DNA from: an uncultured Prevotella sp.
GTDB taxonomy: Bacteria > Bacteroidota > Bacteroidia > Bacteroidales > Bacteroidaceae
Length of the DNA stretch: 49,801 bases
NCBI GenBank assembly: GCA_900541575.1
Contig: UQKO01000012.1
Span: forward strand, 1 to 49,801
Direction: 5' to 3'
Position numbers and translations under genes: made by a program. Positions within the stretch are counted from its first letter, which is position 1, and every line of letters begins with the position of its first letter. Below the pieces are notes generated by a model. That model worked only from the letters and a program-made list of their open reading frames with translations, did no database searches and had not been told where the DNA came from. This document shows, one piece after another, positions 18,059 through 27,443 of this stretch.

Positions 18059-19057
18059 TTACAGTCTGTATCCTGCTGTGCACATGATAGAGTTGCCTGC
18101 CTGATGGTATTTGGCGTAGGATAGTCCGAATTGGAATCGCTTCACGTTGATGCCAGCACCTGCTGATATGCCTGCCCAGTGTGACGATCCCGAGGCTTTG
18201 AGTTCATAGGCACGGCGGAAATTGTAGCCTAGGGAAAGGTAGAGAAAGTCTGTACAGGTGATGTCGATGCCTGCCACCACGTGGTTGAGCAGAATTTTAC
18301 TCGTGCTTACCTTTTTATCTTTGCCTGCTTCGGGTTCTTCCGTAAGAACATAATAGCTCGACTTCCATCGGGTAAGGTCGGTCAGCGTCAAGTGGAAGCG
18401 TACGGGCAGATGAGCCATTCCTTTGCTCAGTCCAAGCGAGAGGGTGAAAGGCAAATGCGTATGTACGCGGTCGTCGTAGGCCTTGAGTTGCGTGCCCACA
18501 TTCTGTACCGAGGCCGAGAGTGAGAGGTCGTTGTCCTCATCGAGATAGTTGACTCCAAGGTCCACCGCCATAGCGATGGATGAATAGCCAGCAAGGTTGG
18601 AGAAGATGAATTTGAGGTTGGCTCCGCCACTCCAGCGGTCGGTAAGCAGATAGCTATATCCTGCCCCAACTACGAAGTCCTTGGCTGATACAGAGCCTAT
18701 GACGTTGCCCACCTCGTCTGTCTCGTCCATCTTGCCAAAGTTCATGAGTTGCACTCCCGTGGCCAGAGTATGTCGTTCGCCAAAGGCTTTTACAAAGTGA
18801 GCCCCCATCCATGCGCTTCCGCTCGCATAGGTCATGAAGTTGAGCGCGAGCGATTTGTCGCTCACGTTGGCAAAGAGTGCGGGATTGGTCCATCCAGCCG
18901 ATGGCGTGTCGTCAATGAGCGAAATGTTTTGCCCGCCGAGGGCTGCCGTATGGGTGGAGGTGGGGAGTTTCAACGTGTTGAACGATGAGGAATACTCTTG
19001 TGCTGCAGTGCTCAAGGGAAGCAGCATGATGAGCATCGTCAGGAACTTGTGGATCAT
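18059..19057 (-). CDS. porQ: Type IX secretion system protein PorQ
   Basis: A 332-residue PorV/PorQ-family outer-membrane beta-barrel protein. It starts at the ATG ending at 19057 because MIHKFLTMLIMLLPLSTAAQ is a clean signal peptide; a 12-codon longer frame would bury it and run into the promoter. The mature start EYSSSFNTLKLPTSTHTAAL with GGQNISLID and WTNPALF is characteristic of PorQ, as is the closing strand pattern FGLSYAKYHQAGNSI. In type IX secretion, PorQ is an accessory outer-membrane component. The GH95 enzyme (21312-25370) and the GEVED protein (45767-46927) end in tails of the kind used by that system. It has its own promoter at 19091-19122 and lies 158 bp upstream of the cmk fusion. 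Confidence 0.85.
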   Translation of the reverse strand: MIHKFLTMLIMLLPLSTAAQEYSSSFNTLKLPTSTHTAALGGQNISLIDDTPSAGWTNPALFANVSDKSLALNFMTYASGSAWMGAHFVKAFGERHTLATGVQLMNFGKMDETDEVGNVIGSVSAKDFVVGAGYSYLLTDRWSGGANLKFIFSNLAGYSSIAMAVDLGVNYLDEDNDLSLSASVQNVGTQLKAYDDRVHTHLPFTLSLGLSKGMAHLPVRFHLTLTDLTRWKSSYYVLTEEPEAGKDKKVSTSKILLNHVVAGIDITCTDFLYLSLGYNFRRAYELKASGSSHWAGISAGAGINVKRFQFGLSYAKYHQAGNSIMCTAGYRL

Positions 19058-19090
19058 TGTGATTCTTTGAGCTTGGTGGGTATTGCTTTG

Positions 19091-19122
19091 CAAAGGTACA
19101 TTTTTTCTTGGGCTATGACAAA
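19091..19122 (-). promoter_or_regulatory. Promoter of porQ
   Basis: -33 TTTG (19122-19119) and -7 TACCTTTG (19098-19091) with 20-bp spacing. The start of transcription falls about 25 nt upstream of the chosen ATG, which rules out the longer frame beginning at 19093. Confidence 0.75.
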
Positions 19123-19400
19123 TTGCGTGGCATTATATCTTAGCTCCTTGCGTGCACACGTACATGTCATTGGGGATAGTAACATATTTACTGCGATTAC
19201 TCGGACTTTGAATCTGCTTTGATAATCAGTAATAATCGGAGTGTGCCAAGATACAGCGTTTCTTCGGGGTACGCAATCTCTCTCGGTGGTTATTCTCCTG
19301 TATTAGCACATTTCTAGATAATGCGAAATCGCAGTACCCTAACCAACCAGAAATACTCGCTAGCTTGAAATGTGTGGATGCACGTGTGCGAGGGCTGGGA
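19123..19400. other. Non-coding stretch upstream of porQ
   Basis: I see no gene or convincing RNA here. Together with the terminator that follows, it separates porQ from the transglutaminase gene, which is transcribed in the same direction. Confidence 0.4.
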
Positions 19401-19436
19401 AAATAAAAAAAGAGTGTACACAACTTGTACACTCTT
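19401..19436 (-). terminator. Rho-independent terminator after the transglutaminase gene
   Basis: A perfect 11-bp stem (AAGAGTGTACA at 19410-19420, TGTACACTCTT at 19426-19436) with loop CAACT is followed on the minus strand by a TTTTTTATTT tract. Confidence 0.85.
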
Positions 19437-19544
19437 CGGGATGGCTCGGCAGAAAGCTAACAACTTTGCATGAGCTTAATCTAGGTTGAGGCTCGGCAAT
19501 CGATGCATGGCTTGTGTGGCCGAACAAATTTTAAACGAACGGAA

Positions 19545-20783
19545 TCAGTGAATCGTTACTTCATGAATGCCCGTGGTGGTGCGAACAATCTCGTAGTCGT
19601 TGCCACACTCGGAAATTGCTTGCGGAGAAATGTAGGTGACGGTGCTAGGCACGTATACGCGCTTCAAGTTGGGGCAGCGCTCTATGGCATAGTCTTCTAT
19701 GCGCTTGGTTCCCTCGGCCACAACAATCTCTTCGAGTTGGTTGAGGTAGTAGAGTGTGTTCTTGCTTATTGTCTCCATGGCACGAAGTTCCACGCGACGA
19801 ATGCCCGAAGGCACGTAGTAGGGATATTCCTGCCCTTTATAGTAGACCACACCCTTGTATGATTCTAATTCTGTATTCTGTGGGTCTACCTGCACTTCTT
19901 CTAGATAGGGACACTTCTGAATGAGGTTCTCGGGATTGTCGCCAAAGGTGGTGATGTTGCGGCCTACGATGAGTTGCGTGATGCAATCGGGAATTTTCTC
20001 AGTGGGCTGGAACGACGATACTTGCAGACCGTTTATGCTGTAGGGGACCATGACGGATTCGTCGGTGGTAGACTTTATGCTTTGCACGTTCAGGCGACTG
20101 TTTAGGTAGCTGTATGTGAAGTGGTCGTCCTCGAACAGAGTGAAGTCCATGCGAATAGGCACGAGCGTCCCTTGGTACGAGCTAAGGTTGGAGGCTTTGT
20201 ACTCGGCATTGTTGGTGGGGTCGCTTACATACCATTGACCATCGGCGTATACGTAGTTCCAAGCGTGTCCGCCTACGGAGACGAGCCATCCGTTGGCAAT
20301 GAAGCAGGGGATACCTTGGGTGAGCAACATTGTCTTGAGTAGATTGGCATAACCCTGGCATACGCAGCGCTTGTTCTTGAATACTTCGTAGGGCAGGAGG
20401 TAAGAGGGCTCGCTCCAAGCATAGGTCATGTTTTTCGTAATCCAATTAAATATGTTGCGATAGGTCTTATATTCTCCTTCGTCTTTCAGATTCTTGTCTA
20501 CAAAATCTTTGATTTCGGCAAACTGTGCGTCGGTGATTTCTGTTTCGCCCATCTCAAGAGCTTGCTTAGGGTTGACCTTTTGCAGTATTTGCCACACGGC
20601 TTGTGAACCATTGGCGCTAAGGGCCTGCGCACCATCAGGCTTAGGAAAGTTTGTGGTGGTGGTAGAGCTGAGCGAGGGTTGAACCGTAGGGACGGAAGTC
20701 GGGGTGAAGTTTTCGTCGACCGAATCGGTCTGGCAACCGACTAGCAAGAGGGCTGCGGGGAGAAGGAGGTAAGAGAGTTTCAT
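19545..20783 (-). CDS. Transglutaminase-like lipoprotein with BspA-type repeats
   Basis: A 412-residue exported lipoprotein. The ATG ending at 20783 gives MKLSYLLLPAALLLVGCQTD, a lipoprotein signal with lipid-anchored Cys17; an upstream in-frame Met would spoil it. Residues about 85-200 are a transglutaminase-like/cysteine-protease domain with the triad C142 (RCVCQGYA), H173 (GGHAWNYV) and D188 (WYVSDPTNN). The C-terminal ~150 residues contain imperfect leucine-rich units of the BspA/Treponema type (LEEIVVAEGTKRIEDYAIE, NLKRVYVPSTVTYIS). Such proteins sit on the cell surface or periplasmic face and may bind or cut peptides; the substrate is unknown. It is monocistronic, with a clear terminator. 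Confidence 0.82.
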   Translation of the reverse strand: MKLSYLLLPAALLLVGCQTDSVDENFTPTSVPTVQPSLSSTTTTNFPKPDGAQALSANGSQAVWQILQKVNPKQALEMGETEITDAQFAEIKDFVDKNLKDEGEYKTYRNIFNWITKNMTYAWSEPSYLLPYEVFKNKRCVCQGYANLLKTMLLTQGIPCFIANGWLVSVGGHAWNYVYADGQWYVSDPTNNAEYKASNLSSYQGTLVPIRMDFTLFEDDHFTYSYLNSRLNVQSIKSTTDESVMVPYSINGLQVSSFQPTEKIPDCITQLIVGRNITTFGDNPENLIQKCPYLEEVQVDPQNTELESYKGVVYYKGQEYPYYVPSGIRRVELRAMETISKNTLYYLNQLEEIVVAEGTKRIEDYAIERCPNLKRVYVPSTVTYISPQAISECGNDYEIVRTTTGIHEVTIH

Positions 20784-20996
20784 TGAGTGAAAAAAGTTTT
20801 GTTGAGAGTAGCGGAATGCTCCGTGTTTTTCAGCCGCTAAGTTCGGCATTTATTCTGAGAATGCCAAGGAAACGAGTTGGAATTTTAGAGGTGGAATGTC
20901 ATCCCTAGCTATGGCTACAGGTGTTTGTTCTGTGGGCGACTCCTCTCGCGTTGGCAGCAAACAGTACCTTCATTGCAAATAAAAAATGATTTTTAT

Positions 20997-21143
20997 AGGA
21001 AGTGGGGGCGAACCGTCTCGGTTCGGATTGTCATGCGAGGCTCGATTCCGAAGCGGGGCAAGGCCACTCAATATATCTTACGCCACCTCGGGCATCGAGC
21101 CCTCCGTGTCGTGCCGAAGCGAGACGCTTCGCCCCCACTTCCT
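20997..21143. repeat. 147-bp inverted-repeat (MITE-like) hairpin
   Basis: The ends are a perfect 16-bp inverted repeat (AGGAAGTGGGGGCGAA at 20997-21012, TTCGCCCCCACTTCCT at 21128-21143), which extends to about 32 bp with two differences. Each arm contains its own small hairpin (GAACCG-TCT-CGGTTC at 21010-21024; GAAGCG-AGA-CGCTTC at 21116-21130), and the two arms differ by a paired base change. No reading frame is convincing. It lies between the GH95 terminator and the transglutaminase gene. Confidence 0.7.
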
Positions 21144-21247
21144 GTAAACTTACCTCTTGTCTGCTGCGATGCAGACGCGAGATGCTTCGCTCACATAACT
21201 AATATTGTTTGCTCACAACCAATATTGTTTGTCCACAAACAAAGCAA

Positions 21248-21280
21248 AGCAGGCGCTCCTCATGATGAGAAACGCCTGCT
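21248..21280 (-). terminator. Probable terminator after the GH95 gene
   Basis: An 8-bp GC-rich stem AGCAGGCG (21248-21255)/CGCCTGCT (21273-21280) with an inner CTCAT/ATGAG pairing is followed on the minus strand by GCTTTGCTTTGTTTG. It lies about 30 bp after the GH95 stop. Confidence 0.6.
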
Positions 21281-21311
21281 CTGAAAGAATCTTTGTCAGA
21301 AGACGATGGGG

Positions 21312-24300
21312 TTAGAAGATTACCTTCTGACCATCTACGATGTATACGCCCTTAGCAGTCTTGCTAACGCGACGGCCGCTGAGGTCGAAGATAGACTTCT
21401 GAGCCTTTACACCATTAGTAATAGTGGCGATGGCGGTGGGCAGACCATTGGTGAGGTCGAGCTCAAGAGTCTCGCCAGCCTTGATGTCGTAAGCCTTTAC
21501 AATGTTGTTGTAACGTACCTTTACGGTACGATCTTCCTGGAGGTTGTTGGTCACCTTGGCAGAAGTAGCCTTACCATCGGTCCATTCTTCGTCAACGTTG
21601 TAGTTGCCCTGAGCCTTGAGACCCTTTACGCTACCATTAGGCCATGCTGAGGGGAGAGCGGGGAGGATAGTAATTACGTCGTCGTAGCTCTGGAGGAGCA
21701 TTTCTGCTACACCGCTGGTGCAACCATAGTTACCATCGATCTGGAAAGGTGAGTGAGAGTCGAAGAGGTTGTAATAGCAACCACCATAGTTTGACATCTG
21801 GATAACGTAAGAACCAGAGTGCTTCAAGGCACGCGTGAGGTTGTAGTGAGCATTCTCACTGTCGAGTGCACGAGCGTAAGTGTTCGTCTGCCAACCCATT
21901 GACCAACCCGTTACGTCGCCGTTACGAGCGATCTGACCATTGTAAGCAGCCTGGAAGAATTTCACGCTGTCAGCGTCTGTAGCAAATGCGCTTACCTGAT
22001 TGAAGGGGTAGAGACACATGAGGTGTGAGAGGTGACGGTGGCCCGATTCAGAGAGTGCATTGTTCTTCCATTCAGAGATACAAGGCTTTTTCTCGCTCCA
22101 ATTTACACCGCCGGGGTTGTACTGCTCAATCCAGAGACCCTTGTCGAAGTTCTTGTAGAGGTCGTCGAGTTCTGCCATTTGTGCCGCAGTGATGGGCGAT
22201 TCATCGCCGAGGGCTTCTTGAGCAAGATAGAGATCCTTTAAGCCTTGGTAAGCTGTTTGTTGAGCAAAGGCGGTAACATCGGAGGGTCCGTGTTCAGGAC
22301 TCCATTCGCCCTTGATTTCATAGAGCCCCTTGCTGTCCTTTGTAGCGATGCTCTTTGTGAAGAGTGCATTTTGGTACATCACGGGGATGGCTCTCTTGAG
22401 GAAGTCACGGTCGAGGGTGTACTTGTAGTAGCGCCAGAGGTGGTCGCAATACCAAGCACCGAGTGTCTTGATCGAACCATTACACCAAGTGGTAGTACCA
22501 CCGAAGATGTTGTTCTCAACGGCTACCGTCCAACCCTTAGCACCACTCTTAATGCGCTGTGCAAGAGCAACCCAAGGAGAGTTGGGGGCAGAGGCCATGT
22601 CGATGATGTGGTTGAGGAAAGGCAGGTGCATTTCGCTGAGGTTGGTGGGATCAGCAGGCCAGTAGTTCATCTGCACGTTGATGTCGGCGTGGATGTCGCA
22701 GTGCCAGAACTGGGTGTTAGAGCGGTCGTTCCAGATACCTTGCAAGTTGCTAGGAGCGTGGATAGAGCCGTCAAGGTTAGCACCAACTGTCATGTAGCGA
22801 CCATACTGGAAGTAGAGCGATTCGAGATACAAACCATCGTTGGTTGTCTTGTTGGCATCGGTGGCATAGTACTTAACCAAGTCTTCTGTGGTCTTGTCGG
22901 TGCAAGGGGTAGCCAACTTCAAGTCTACGCGGTTCATGTAATTGCTGAAAGCTGCTACGTGGTCATTATAGAGCGTAGTGTAGTCTTTCGCAGAGGCAGC
23001 TGTTAAACGGTTCTGCACGGTAGTTGCAATGTCGGCAGCTGATTCTCCACTTACGCAGCCTTTCTTTGTCGCATCGTAGTCGGTGGCTGCAGCCATCATT
23101 ACGTAAGCCCAATCGGCATTGGATACATGGATGCCATTTTCGTCGGTGGTGATGGTGGCTTCCTCGTTGGCCAATACTTTCATGGCTGTGTTGTAACTTA
23201 CGGTGTTGAGTTTACCGCTAAAGGTGGCAGTGCCATTGGTATAAGTTACGTCACTTGCTTTAATCTGAGCGTCGGGCTGGTAAGTGAACTTCAAGTTTAG
23301 CTTATCAGTACCGTTGGCTTCATAGTGAGCTACGAGTACCTTATCGGTGGCTGAGGTAAAGTAGCGACGGGTATAGGTTGTAGCCTCGTCTGCGCTCTTA
23401 TAGTTTACACCACCCACACCATTCATAATGTCAAGGTAGCGCACATAGCTCTTTGCGGGCTTGCTGTCATCGTTGAGTGAGAAATTGTTGCTCTTATCTA
23501 CCACCATGATTGAACCAAAGTTTTGGTACCAACCACGTCCCTGCGCTTCTTGGTCTGAACCTGAACCACAATAGCCGTTAGTGCCTTCAAAGAGTGTCTT
23601 TTCGTTGAATTGGATTTCGTCCTTGTACAAACCACCACGAATGGTAGCACCAATCTGGCCATTACCCAAGGGAAGTGCATATTCCATCCAAGTGTCAGAG
23701 GCATTAGTGTGAGCCACGGGCACATTGTACCAAAGGGCGTAGTCGCTGATGTCGGTAGGACGAGTACCAGCCTCTACGGTGTTGAATTCTGCATAGATGA
23801 ATTCATCATTGGGCACAATGGGGGTGATATAGAACTGTGAACCTTGGTCGCCATCTGCAGCCAATGAACTATTCCAAAGGGCGAGGTAGCCATCGCGGTT
23901 GTTGAGATAATTGTTGCTCGAACCTACCAATTTGATGTAGCTAGGCTGAGTTCCATCGAGTACAAAGGTGCCATCGAAATTCGTCGTAATGGTGCTATTG
24001 AGCTCATTGGTATCATACATATTGGTGCGAGCTGATCCTTCGCTACCCTTGATACCCAAAATCTTTCCCGCACTAGTGGTACCAGCAGAGATGAAACTGT
24101 ATGTGTTGTCAGCATTCTTTATCAAGTGCCATAGACCATCGAGGCTAGAAGGGGCTTTGCTATTGCTGAGTGTTAAACCCTTGCTATCGGAATATCCGTT
24201 TTGCAGGCTTACGTATCCACCCTTACCATTCTTGATGGTGTAGTAAGTATCGAGTGAAGCTATGAAATTATCAGCTTCGTTCAACATGAACTGTGAGGGC

Positions 24301-25370
24301 TCAGAGGTCTTCTCCCAACGTACGATATTGTCGCCATCGCCTTGCATGTGCAGACTATTGCGGTTAGCTTCAGAGCAACTTTCATCGTAGATCATACAGT
24401 AGCCGTTGGTGGCTGAGGCTACTACGGTGTATACGCCAGCTTCATCTTTGCTGCTTACTAGGCTTACTGCTTTATTATTGGCTGTGGGGATGGGAGCTAC
24501 ATAGAGGTCATCACCAACGTTCTTCAATAGATATTTACCATTTTGGCCTTCCACCTTTTCAAAGACCCATAAGTGGTTCTTCATGTATTTACTTCCATTG
24601 CGACCCATGCTTGTGCCTTTGCTATACATGAAGAGGTTGGGGTATGCCTTGCTGCTAATGAAGAATTGCTTACCTTCAATCTCAGTGCCCTGACGGGTGC
24701 CTGTGTTGAGGGCTGCAAGAGCTGCTTCCAACTTCGTGATGGCTGCTTGCAAATCAGCCTTTGTGGTAGGAGTAGTAGCAGGGATTGCGTTTACCGCTTC
24801 TGTAGCATCAGCGTAGAAGTACTTGTAAGCGGCGGCGGCGCGAATCTGAGATACGAGATTGTCGTATTGGGCCTGCAAGTCTGCAAGCGTGTTGCTAGCT
24901 CCCTCGAAGTAGAGTTGGTTGCCTACGTCTCCTACGGTATACTCGCTGAGTTCCTTGCCTGCGCCTTGACCACCATACTGGTTCATGCATTGGCTTTGAC
25001 CCTCACGCTGGAGCTCATAGTATTTGTTGGTCTTACCATTGATAATTCTCAGCTTTACAGCTCCTGACTTGGTAGCCGTGGTGGTGAATCGACTGCTTGT
25101 TGTGTTGAAGGCTACGTAGTTGCCGAGCTTGCTCTTTAGTATGAAGCTCGACTGTGTGCCGATTAGCTGAAACTGTGTGGCATCTGAAGAACTTGCCACG
25201 GTCAGCATATTTTTGCCTGCTCCTTGGTCGCCCAAGTAAGCACCCCCTGTCTGAAATTTGATGGGGTAGTACGTAGGGGCGTCCTCAGTACTTAAATCAG
25301 GCAACGAACTCTGTGCACCTGCCATAAGGAAGGCGAACAGGGCAAAGAAGAAAAGGGTAAATCTTCTCAT
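21312..25370 (-). CDS. Secreted GH95-family (alpha-L-fucosidase/galactosidase) multidomain enzyme
   Basis: A 1352-residue exported glycosidase. A signal peptide (MRRFTLFFFALFAFLMAGAQ) is followed by two lectin-like beta-trefoil-type segments (about 30-150 and 225-540) separated by a helical linker (about 160-215). The GH95 part starts around residue 545 (LWYNVPVAHTN, LPLGNGQIGA) and runs to about 1310. It contains NLQGIWND, GEWSPEHGPSD (about 1025, expected general acid Glu), SGHRHLSHL (about 1112) and FQIDGNYG (about 1211), all landmarks of the family. The C-terminus SIFDLSGRRVSKTAKGVYIV plus a short basic end resembles a type A T9SS sorting tail, so PorQ-dependent export is likely. GH95 enzymes remove alpha-1,2-L-fucose (or L-galactose) from host glycans; the exact linkage is not predictable. 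Fucose release and the sulfatase at 44222-45748 would both suit growth on mucin-type glycans. Confidence 0.9.
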   Translation of the reverse strand: MRRFTLFFFALFAFLMAGAQSSLPDLSTEDAPTYYPIKFQTGGAYLGDQGAGKNMLTVASSSDATQFQLIGTQSSFILKSKLGNYVAFNTTSSRFTTTATKSGAVKLRIINGKTNKYYELQREGQSQCMNQYGGQGAGKELSEYTVGDVGNQLYFEGASNTLADLQAQYDNLVSQIRAAAAYKYFYADATEAVNAIPATTPTTKADLQAAITKLEAALAALNTGTRQGTEIEGKQFFISSKAYPNLFMYSKGTSMGRNGSKYMKNHLWVFEKVEGQNGKYLLKNVGDDLYVAPIPTANNKAVSLVSSKDEAGVYTVVASATNGYCMIYDESCSEANRNSLHMQGDGDNIVRWEKTSEPSQFMLNEADNFIASLDTYYTIKNGKGGYVSLQNGYSDSKGLTLSNSKAPSSLDGLWHLIKNADNTYSFISAGTTSAGKILGIKGSEGSARTNMYDTNELNSTITTNFDGTFVLDGTQPSYIKLVGSSNNYLNNRDGYLALWNSSLAADGDQGSQFYITPIVPNDEFIYAEFNTVEAGTRPTDISDYALWYNVPVAHTNASDTWMEYALPLGNGQIGATIRGGLYKDEIQFNEKTLFEGTNGYCGSGSDQEAQGRGWYQNFGSIMVVDKSNNFSLNDDSKPAKSYVRYLDIMNGVGGVNYKSADEATTYTRRYFTSATDKVLVAHYEANGTDKLNLKFTYQPDAQIKASDVTYTNGTATFSGKLNTVSYNTAMKVLANEEATITTDENGIHVSNADWAYVMMAAATDYDATKKGCVSGESAADIATTVQNRLTAASAKDYTTLYNDHVAAFSNYMNRVDLKLATPCTDKTTEDLVKYYATDANKTTNDGLYLESLYFQYGRYMTVGANLDGSIHAPSNLQGIWNDRSNTQFWHCDIHADINVQMNYWPADPTNLSEMHLPFLNHIIDMASAPNSPWVALAQRIKSGAKGWTVAVENNIFGGTTTWCNGSIKTLGAWYCDHLWRYYKYTLDRDFLKRAIPVMYQNALFTKSIATKDSKGLYEIKGEWSPEHGPSDVTAFAQQTAYQGLKDLYLAQEALGDESPITAAQMAELDDLYKNFDKGLWIEQYNPGGVNWSEKKPCISEWKNNALSESGHRHLSHLMCLYPFNQVSAFATDADSVKFFQAAYNGQIARNGDVTGWSMGWQTNTYARALDSENAHYNLTRALKHSGSYVIQMSNYGGCYYNLFDSHSPFQIDGNYGCTSGVAEMLLQSYDDVITILPALPSAWPNGSVKGLKAQGNYNVDEEWTDGKATSAKVTNNLQEDRTVKVRYNNIVKAYDIKAGETLELDLTNGLPTAIATITNGVKAQKSIFDLSGRRVSKTAKGVYIVDGQKVIF

Positions 25371-25474
25371 AGTTGTTGTAGTGTTGATGAATTGATATTT
25401 GTAGATTTGTTGTTTTTCGTAGTTTACGAGAAAACCTTTGTATATTACGTATTCATTTTACATAAATTACGCCA

Positions 25475-25505
25475 CAAATGTACAACATTTCTACCTTATT
25501 TGCAA
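25475..25505 (-). promoter_or_regulatory. Promoter of the GH95 gene
   Basis: -7 TACATTTG (25482-25475) with a partial -33 TTG (25505-25503) 20 bp upstream. Predicted leader is about 100 nt. Confidence 0.5.
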
Positions 25506-25531
25506 GGTAAGGAGCGCATTTTAACTAAAAG

Positions 25532-25572
25532 AGAACCGCAAGGCAGAACATAATGCTCTGTCTTGCGGTTCT
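25532..25572 (-). terminator. Second hairpin downstream of fumarase
   Basis: A 16-bp stem (25532-25547 with 25557-25572, AGAACCGCAAG/CTTGCGGTTCT core, one G-T pair) followed on the minus strand by CTCTTTTAGTT. It lies between the first fumarase terminator and the GH95 promoter and would insulate the two genes. Confidence 0.6.
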
Positions 25573-25604
25573 GATTGTTGGTATGCTGCTGTCTGAGAGG
25601 AAAA

Positions 25605-25639
25605 GCAAAAAAATGCCTCGGCGGTGAGGCCGAGGCATT
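25605..25639 (-). terminator. Rho-independent terminator after fumarase
   Basis: A perfect 11-bp stem AATGCCTCGGC (25612-25622)/GCCGAGGCATT (25629-25639), loop of 6, followed on the minus strand by a run of seven T. A classical terminator. Confidence 0.88.
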
Positions 25640-25658
25640 GTATGAGGAGAGTTGATTC

Positions 25659-25725
25659 GCTCCTATATAAATAAAGGTGCGTTCCTATATAAAAGGTATG
25701 CTTCCTATAATAAATAAGGAATAGC
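25659..25725. repeat. Three short CCTATATAAA-type direct repeats
   Basis: CTCCTATATAAATAAAGG, TTCCTATATAAAAGGTATGC and TTCCTATAATAAATAAGG follow one another at a 20-22 bp period between the fumarase stop and its terminator. Function unknown. Confidence 0.5.
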
Positions 25726-25757
25726 ACCCTTTGGAAGCAGATCTTGCGGGGCGGAGA

Positions 25758-27404
25758 TTAGTGGCAGCAGGTGCAGGGCTTGAGTTGCTTGAAGAAGTCG
25801 TTGCCCTTATCGTCTACGAGGATGAATGCGGGGAAGTCTTCTACGGTAATCTTCCAGATAGCTTCCATGCCGAGTTCGGGATATTCCACGCAGTCGATGC
25901 TCTTGATGCTGCTCTGTGAGAGTACGGCTGCTACACCACCGATAGTGCCAAGGTAGAAACCGCCATGCTTCTTACAAGCTTCGGTTACGATGTCGCCGCG
26001 GTTGCCCTTGGCAATCATCACGAGTGAGCCACCATGATCCTGGAATTCGTCTACGTAGGGATCCATGCGGTTGGCAGTGGTGGGACCCATTGAGCCGCAG
26101 GGATAGCCAGCGGGAGTCTTGGCAGGTCCAGCATAGAGGATGGGATGATCCTTGAAGTACTGGGGCAAGTCTTCGCCAGCGTCGAGGCGTGCTTTGAGCT
26201 TGGCGTGAGCAATGTCGCGAGCCACGATGATGGTACCCTTGAGGCTTACGCGGGTGCTAACGGGATATTTGGTGAGTTCGGCACGTACGGCGTCAATACC
26301 CTTGTCGAGGTCGATTTCGATTCCCTTGCTTCCTTCGCCTGGATTGCGAAGTTCTTCGGGGATGAGCTCTGTGGGGTTCTCGTCCATCTTCTCGAGCCAA
26401 ATACCATCCTTGTTGATTTTTGCCTTGATATTGCGGTCGGCCGAGCAACTTACGCCCATGCCGATAGGGCAACTAGCTCCATGGCGAGGAAGACGAATCA
26501 CGCGGATGTCGTGAGCAAGATATTTACCACCAAACTGTGCGCCGAGCCCAATCTTGTGTGCTTCGTGAAGGAGTTTTTCTTCGAGGTCGATGTCGCGGAA
26601 TGCGCGGCCTGTCTCGTCGCCCGTGGTGGGCAGATTGTCGTAGTATTTAATAGAGGCGAGCTTCACGGTGAGGAGGTTCTTCTCAGCGCTAGTGCCACCG
26701 ATGACAAATGCAATGTGGTAGGGTGGACAAGCTGCTGTGCCGAGGCTCTTCATCTTCTCTACGAGGAAAGGAAGAAGGGTGCCTTCGTTCTGAATGGTAG
26801 CCTTGGTCATGGGGTAGAAGTAGGTCTTGTTGGCTGAGCCACCACCCTTAGCCACCATGATAAAGCGGTATTCATCGCCTTCGCAAGCCTCGATGTCGAT
26901 TTGTGCGGGTAGGTTACAGCGAGTGTTCACCTCGTCGTACATGTTGAGGGGCGCATTTTGCGAATAGCGGAGGTTGTCTTGTGTATAAGTGTTGTATACG
27001 CCGCGGCTTAGGGCTTCTTCGTCCTCGAAGTCGGTCCATACGCGTTGTCCCTTTTCGCCGTGGATGATGGCCGTACCTGTGTCTTGGCAGAAAGGTAGGA
27101 TTCCTTTCGCTGCAGTCTCGGCATTGCGCAGAAACTGCAGTGCAACGTATTTATCGTTTTCTGAAGCTTCGGGGTCGGAGAGGATCTTAGCCACCTGAAG
27201 GTTGTGCTCACGGCGGAGCATAAATTCCACATCGTGGAAAGCCTGCTGAGCCAACTGTGTGAGGGCTTCTTTGCTCACCTTGAGGATGGTTTTTCCTTCA
27301 AACTCGCTTGTGCTAACGCCTTCTTTGCCAAGGAGACGATACTCAGTGGTGTCCTTGCCCAATTGGAACATTGGGGCATACTTAAACTCTGGAGTTGTTG
27401 CCAT
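25758..27404 (-). CDS. fumA: Class I fumarate hydratase (4Fe-4S)
   Basis: A 548-residue single-chain class I fumarase, the usual full length. The N-terminal domain contains ILPFCQDTGTAII (cluster Cys), the GGGSANKT substrate loop, GTAACPPYHIAFVIGG and CPIGMGVSCSADRNIK with further cluster cysteines. The C-terminal domain has GTIIVARDIAHAKLKA and YAGPAKTPAGYPCGSMGPTT, as in the beta half of two-subunit enzymes. It interconverts fumarate and L-malate in the cytoplasm, in the reductive branch leading to succinate in these anaerobes. The oxygen-labile cluster fits an anaerobic host. Its own promoter -7 box is upstream, and two terminators follow. Confidence 0.95.
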   Translation of the reverse strand: MATTPEFKYAPMFQLGKDTTEYRLLGKEGVSTSEFEGKTILKVSKEALTQLAQQAFHDVEFMLRREHNLQVAKILSDPEASENDKYVALQFLRNAETAAKGILPFCQDTGTAIIHGEKGQRVWTDFEDEEALSRGVYNTYTQDNLRYSQNAPLNMYDEVNTRCNLPAQIDIEACEGDEYRFIMVAKGGGSANKTYFYPMTKATIQNEGTLLPFLVEKMKSLGTAACPPYHIAFVIGGTSAEKNLLTVKLASIKYYDNLPTTGDETGRAFRDIDLEEKLLHEAHKIGLGAQFGGKYLAHDIRVIRLPRHGASCPIGMGVSCSADRNIKAKINKDGIWLEKMDENPTELIPEELRNPGEGSKGIEIDLDKGIDAVRAELTKYPVSTRVSLKGTIIVARDIAHAKLKARLDAGEDLPQYFKDHPILYAGPAKTPAGYPCGSMGPTTANRMDPYVDEFQDHGGSLVMIAKGNRGDIVTEACKKHGGFYLGTIGGVAAVLSQSSIKSIDCVEYPELGMEAIWKITVEDFPAFILVDDKGNDFFKQLKPCTCCH

Positions 27405-27443
27405 TATAATGTCGTTATAGTAGAATATTTATGTTTACGAGGG

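Noticed and set aside
22245..23006. 253-codon open frame on the plus strand inside the GH95 gene
   Set aside because: It is the antisense of a well-supported enzyme; its predicted protein shows no domain, and the codon pattern is explained by the GH95 frame.
26145..26837. 230-codon plus-strand frame antisense to fumarase
   Set aside because: A shadow of the strongly conserved fumarase frame, with no promoter or family resemblance.
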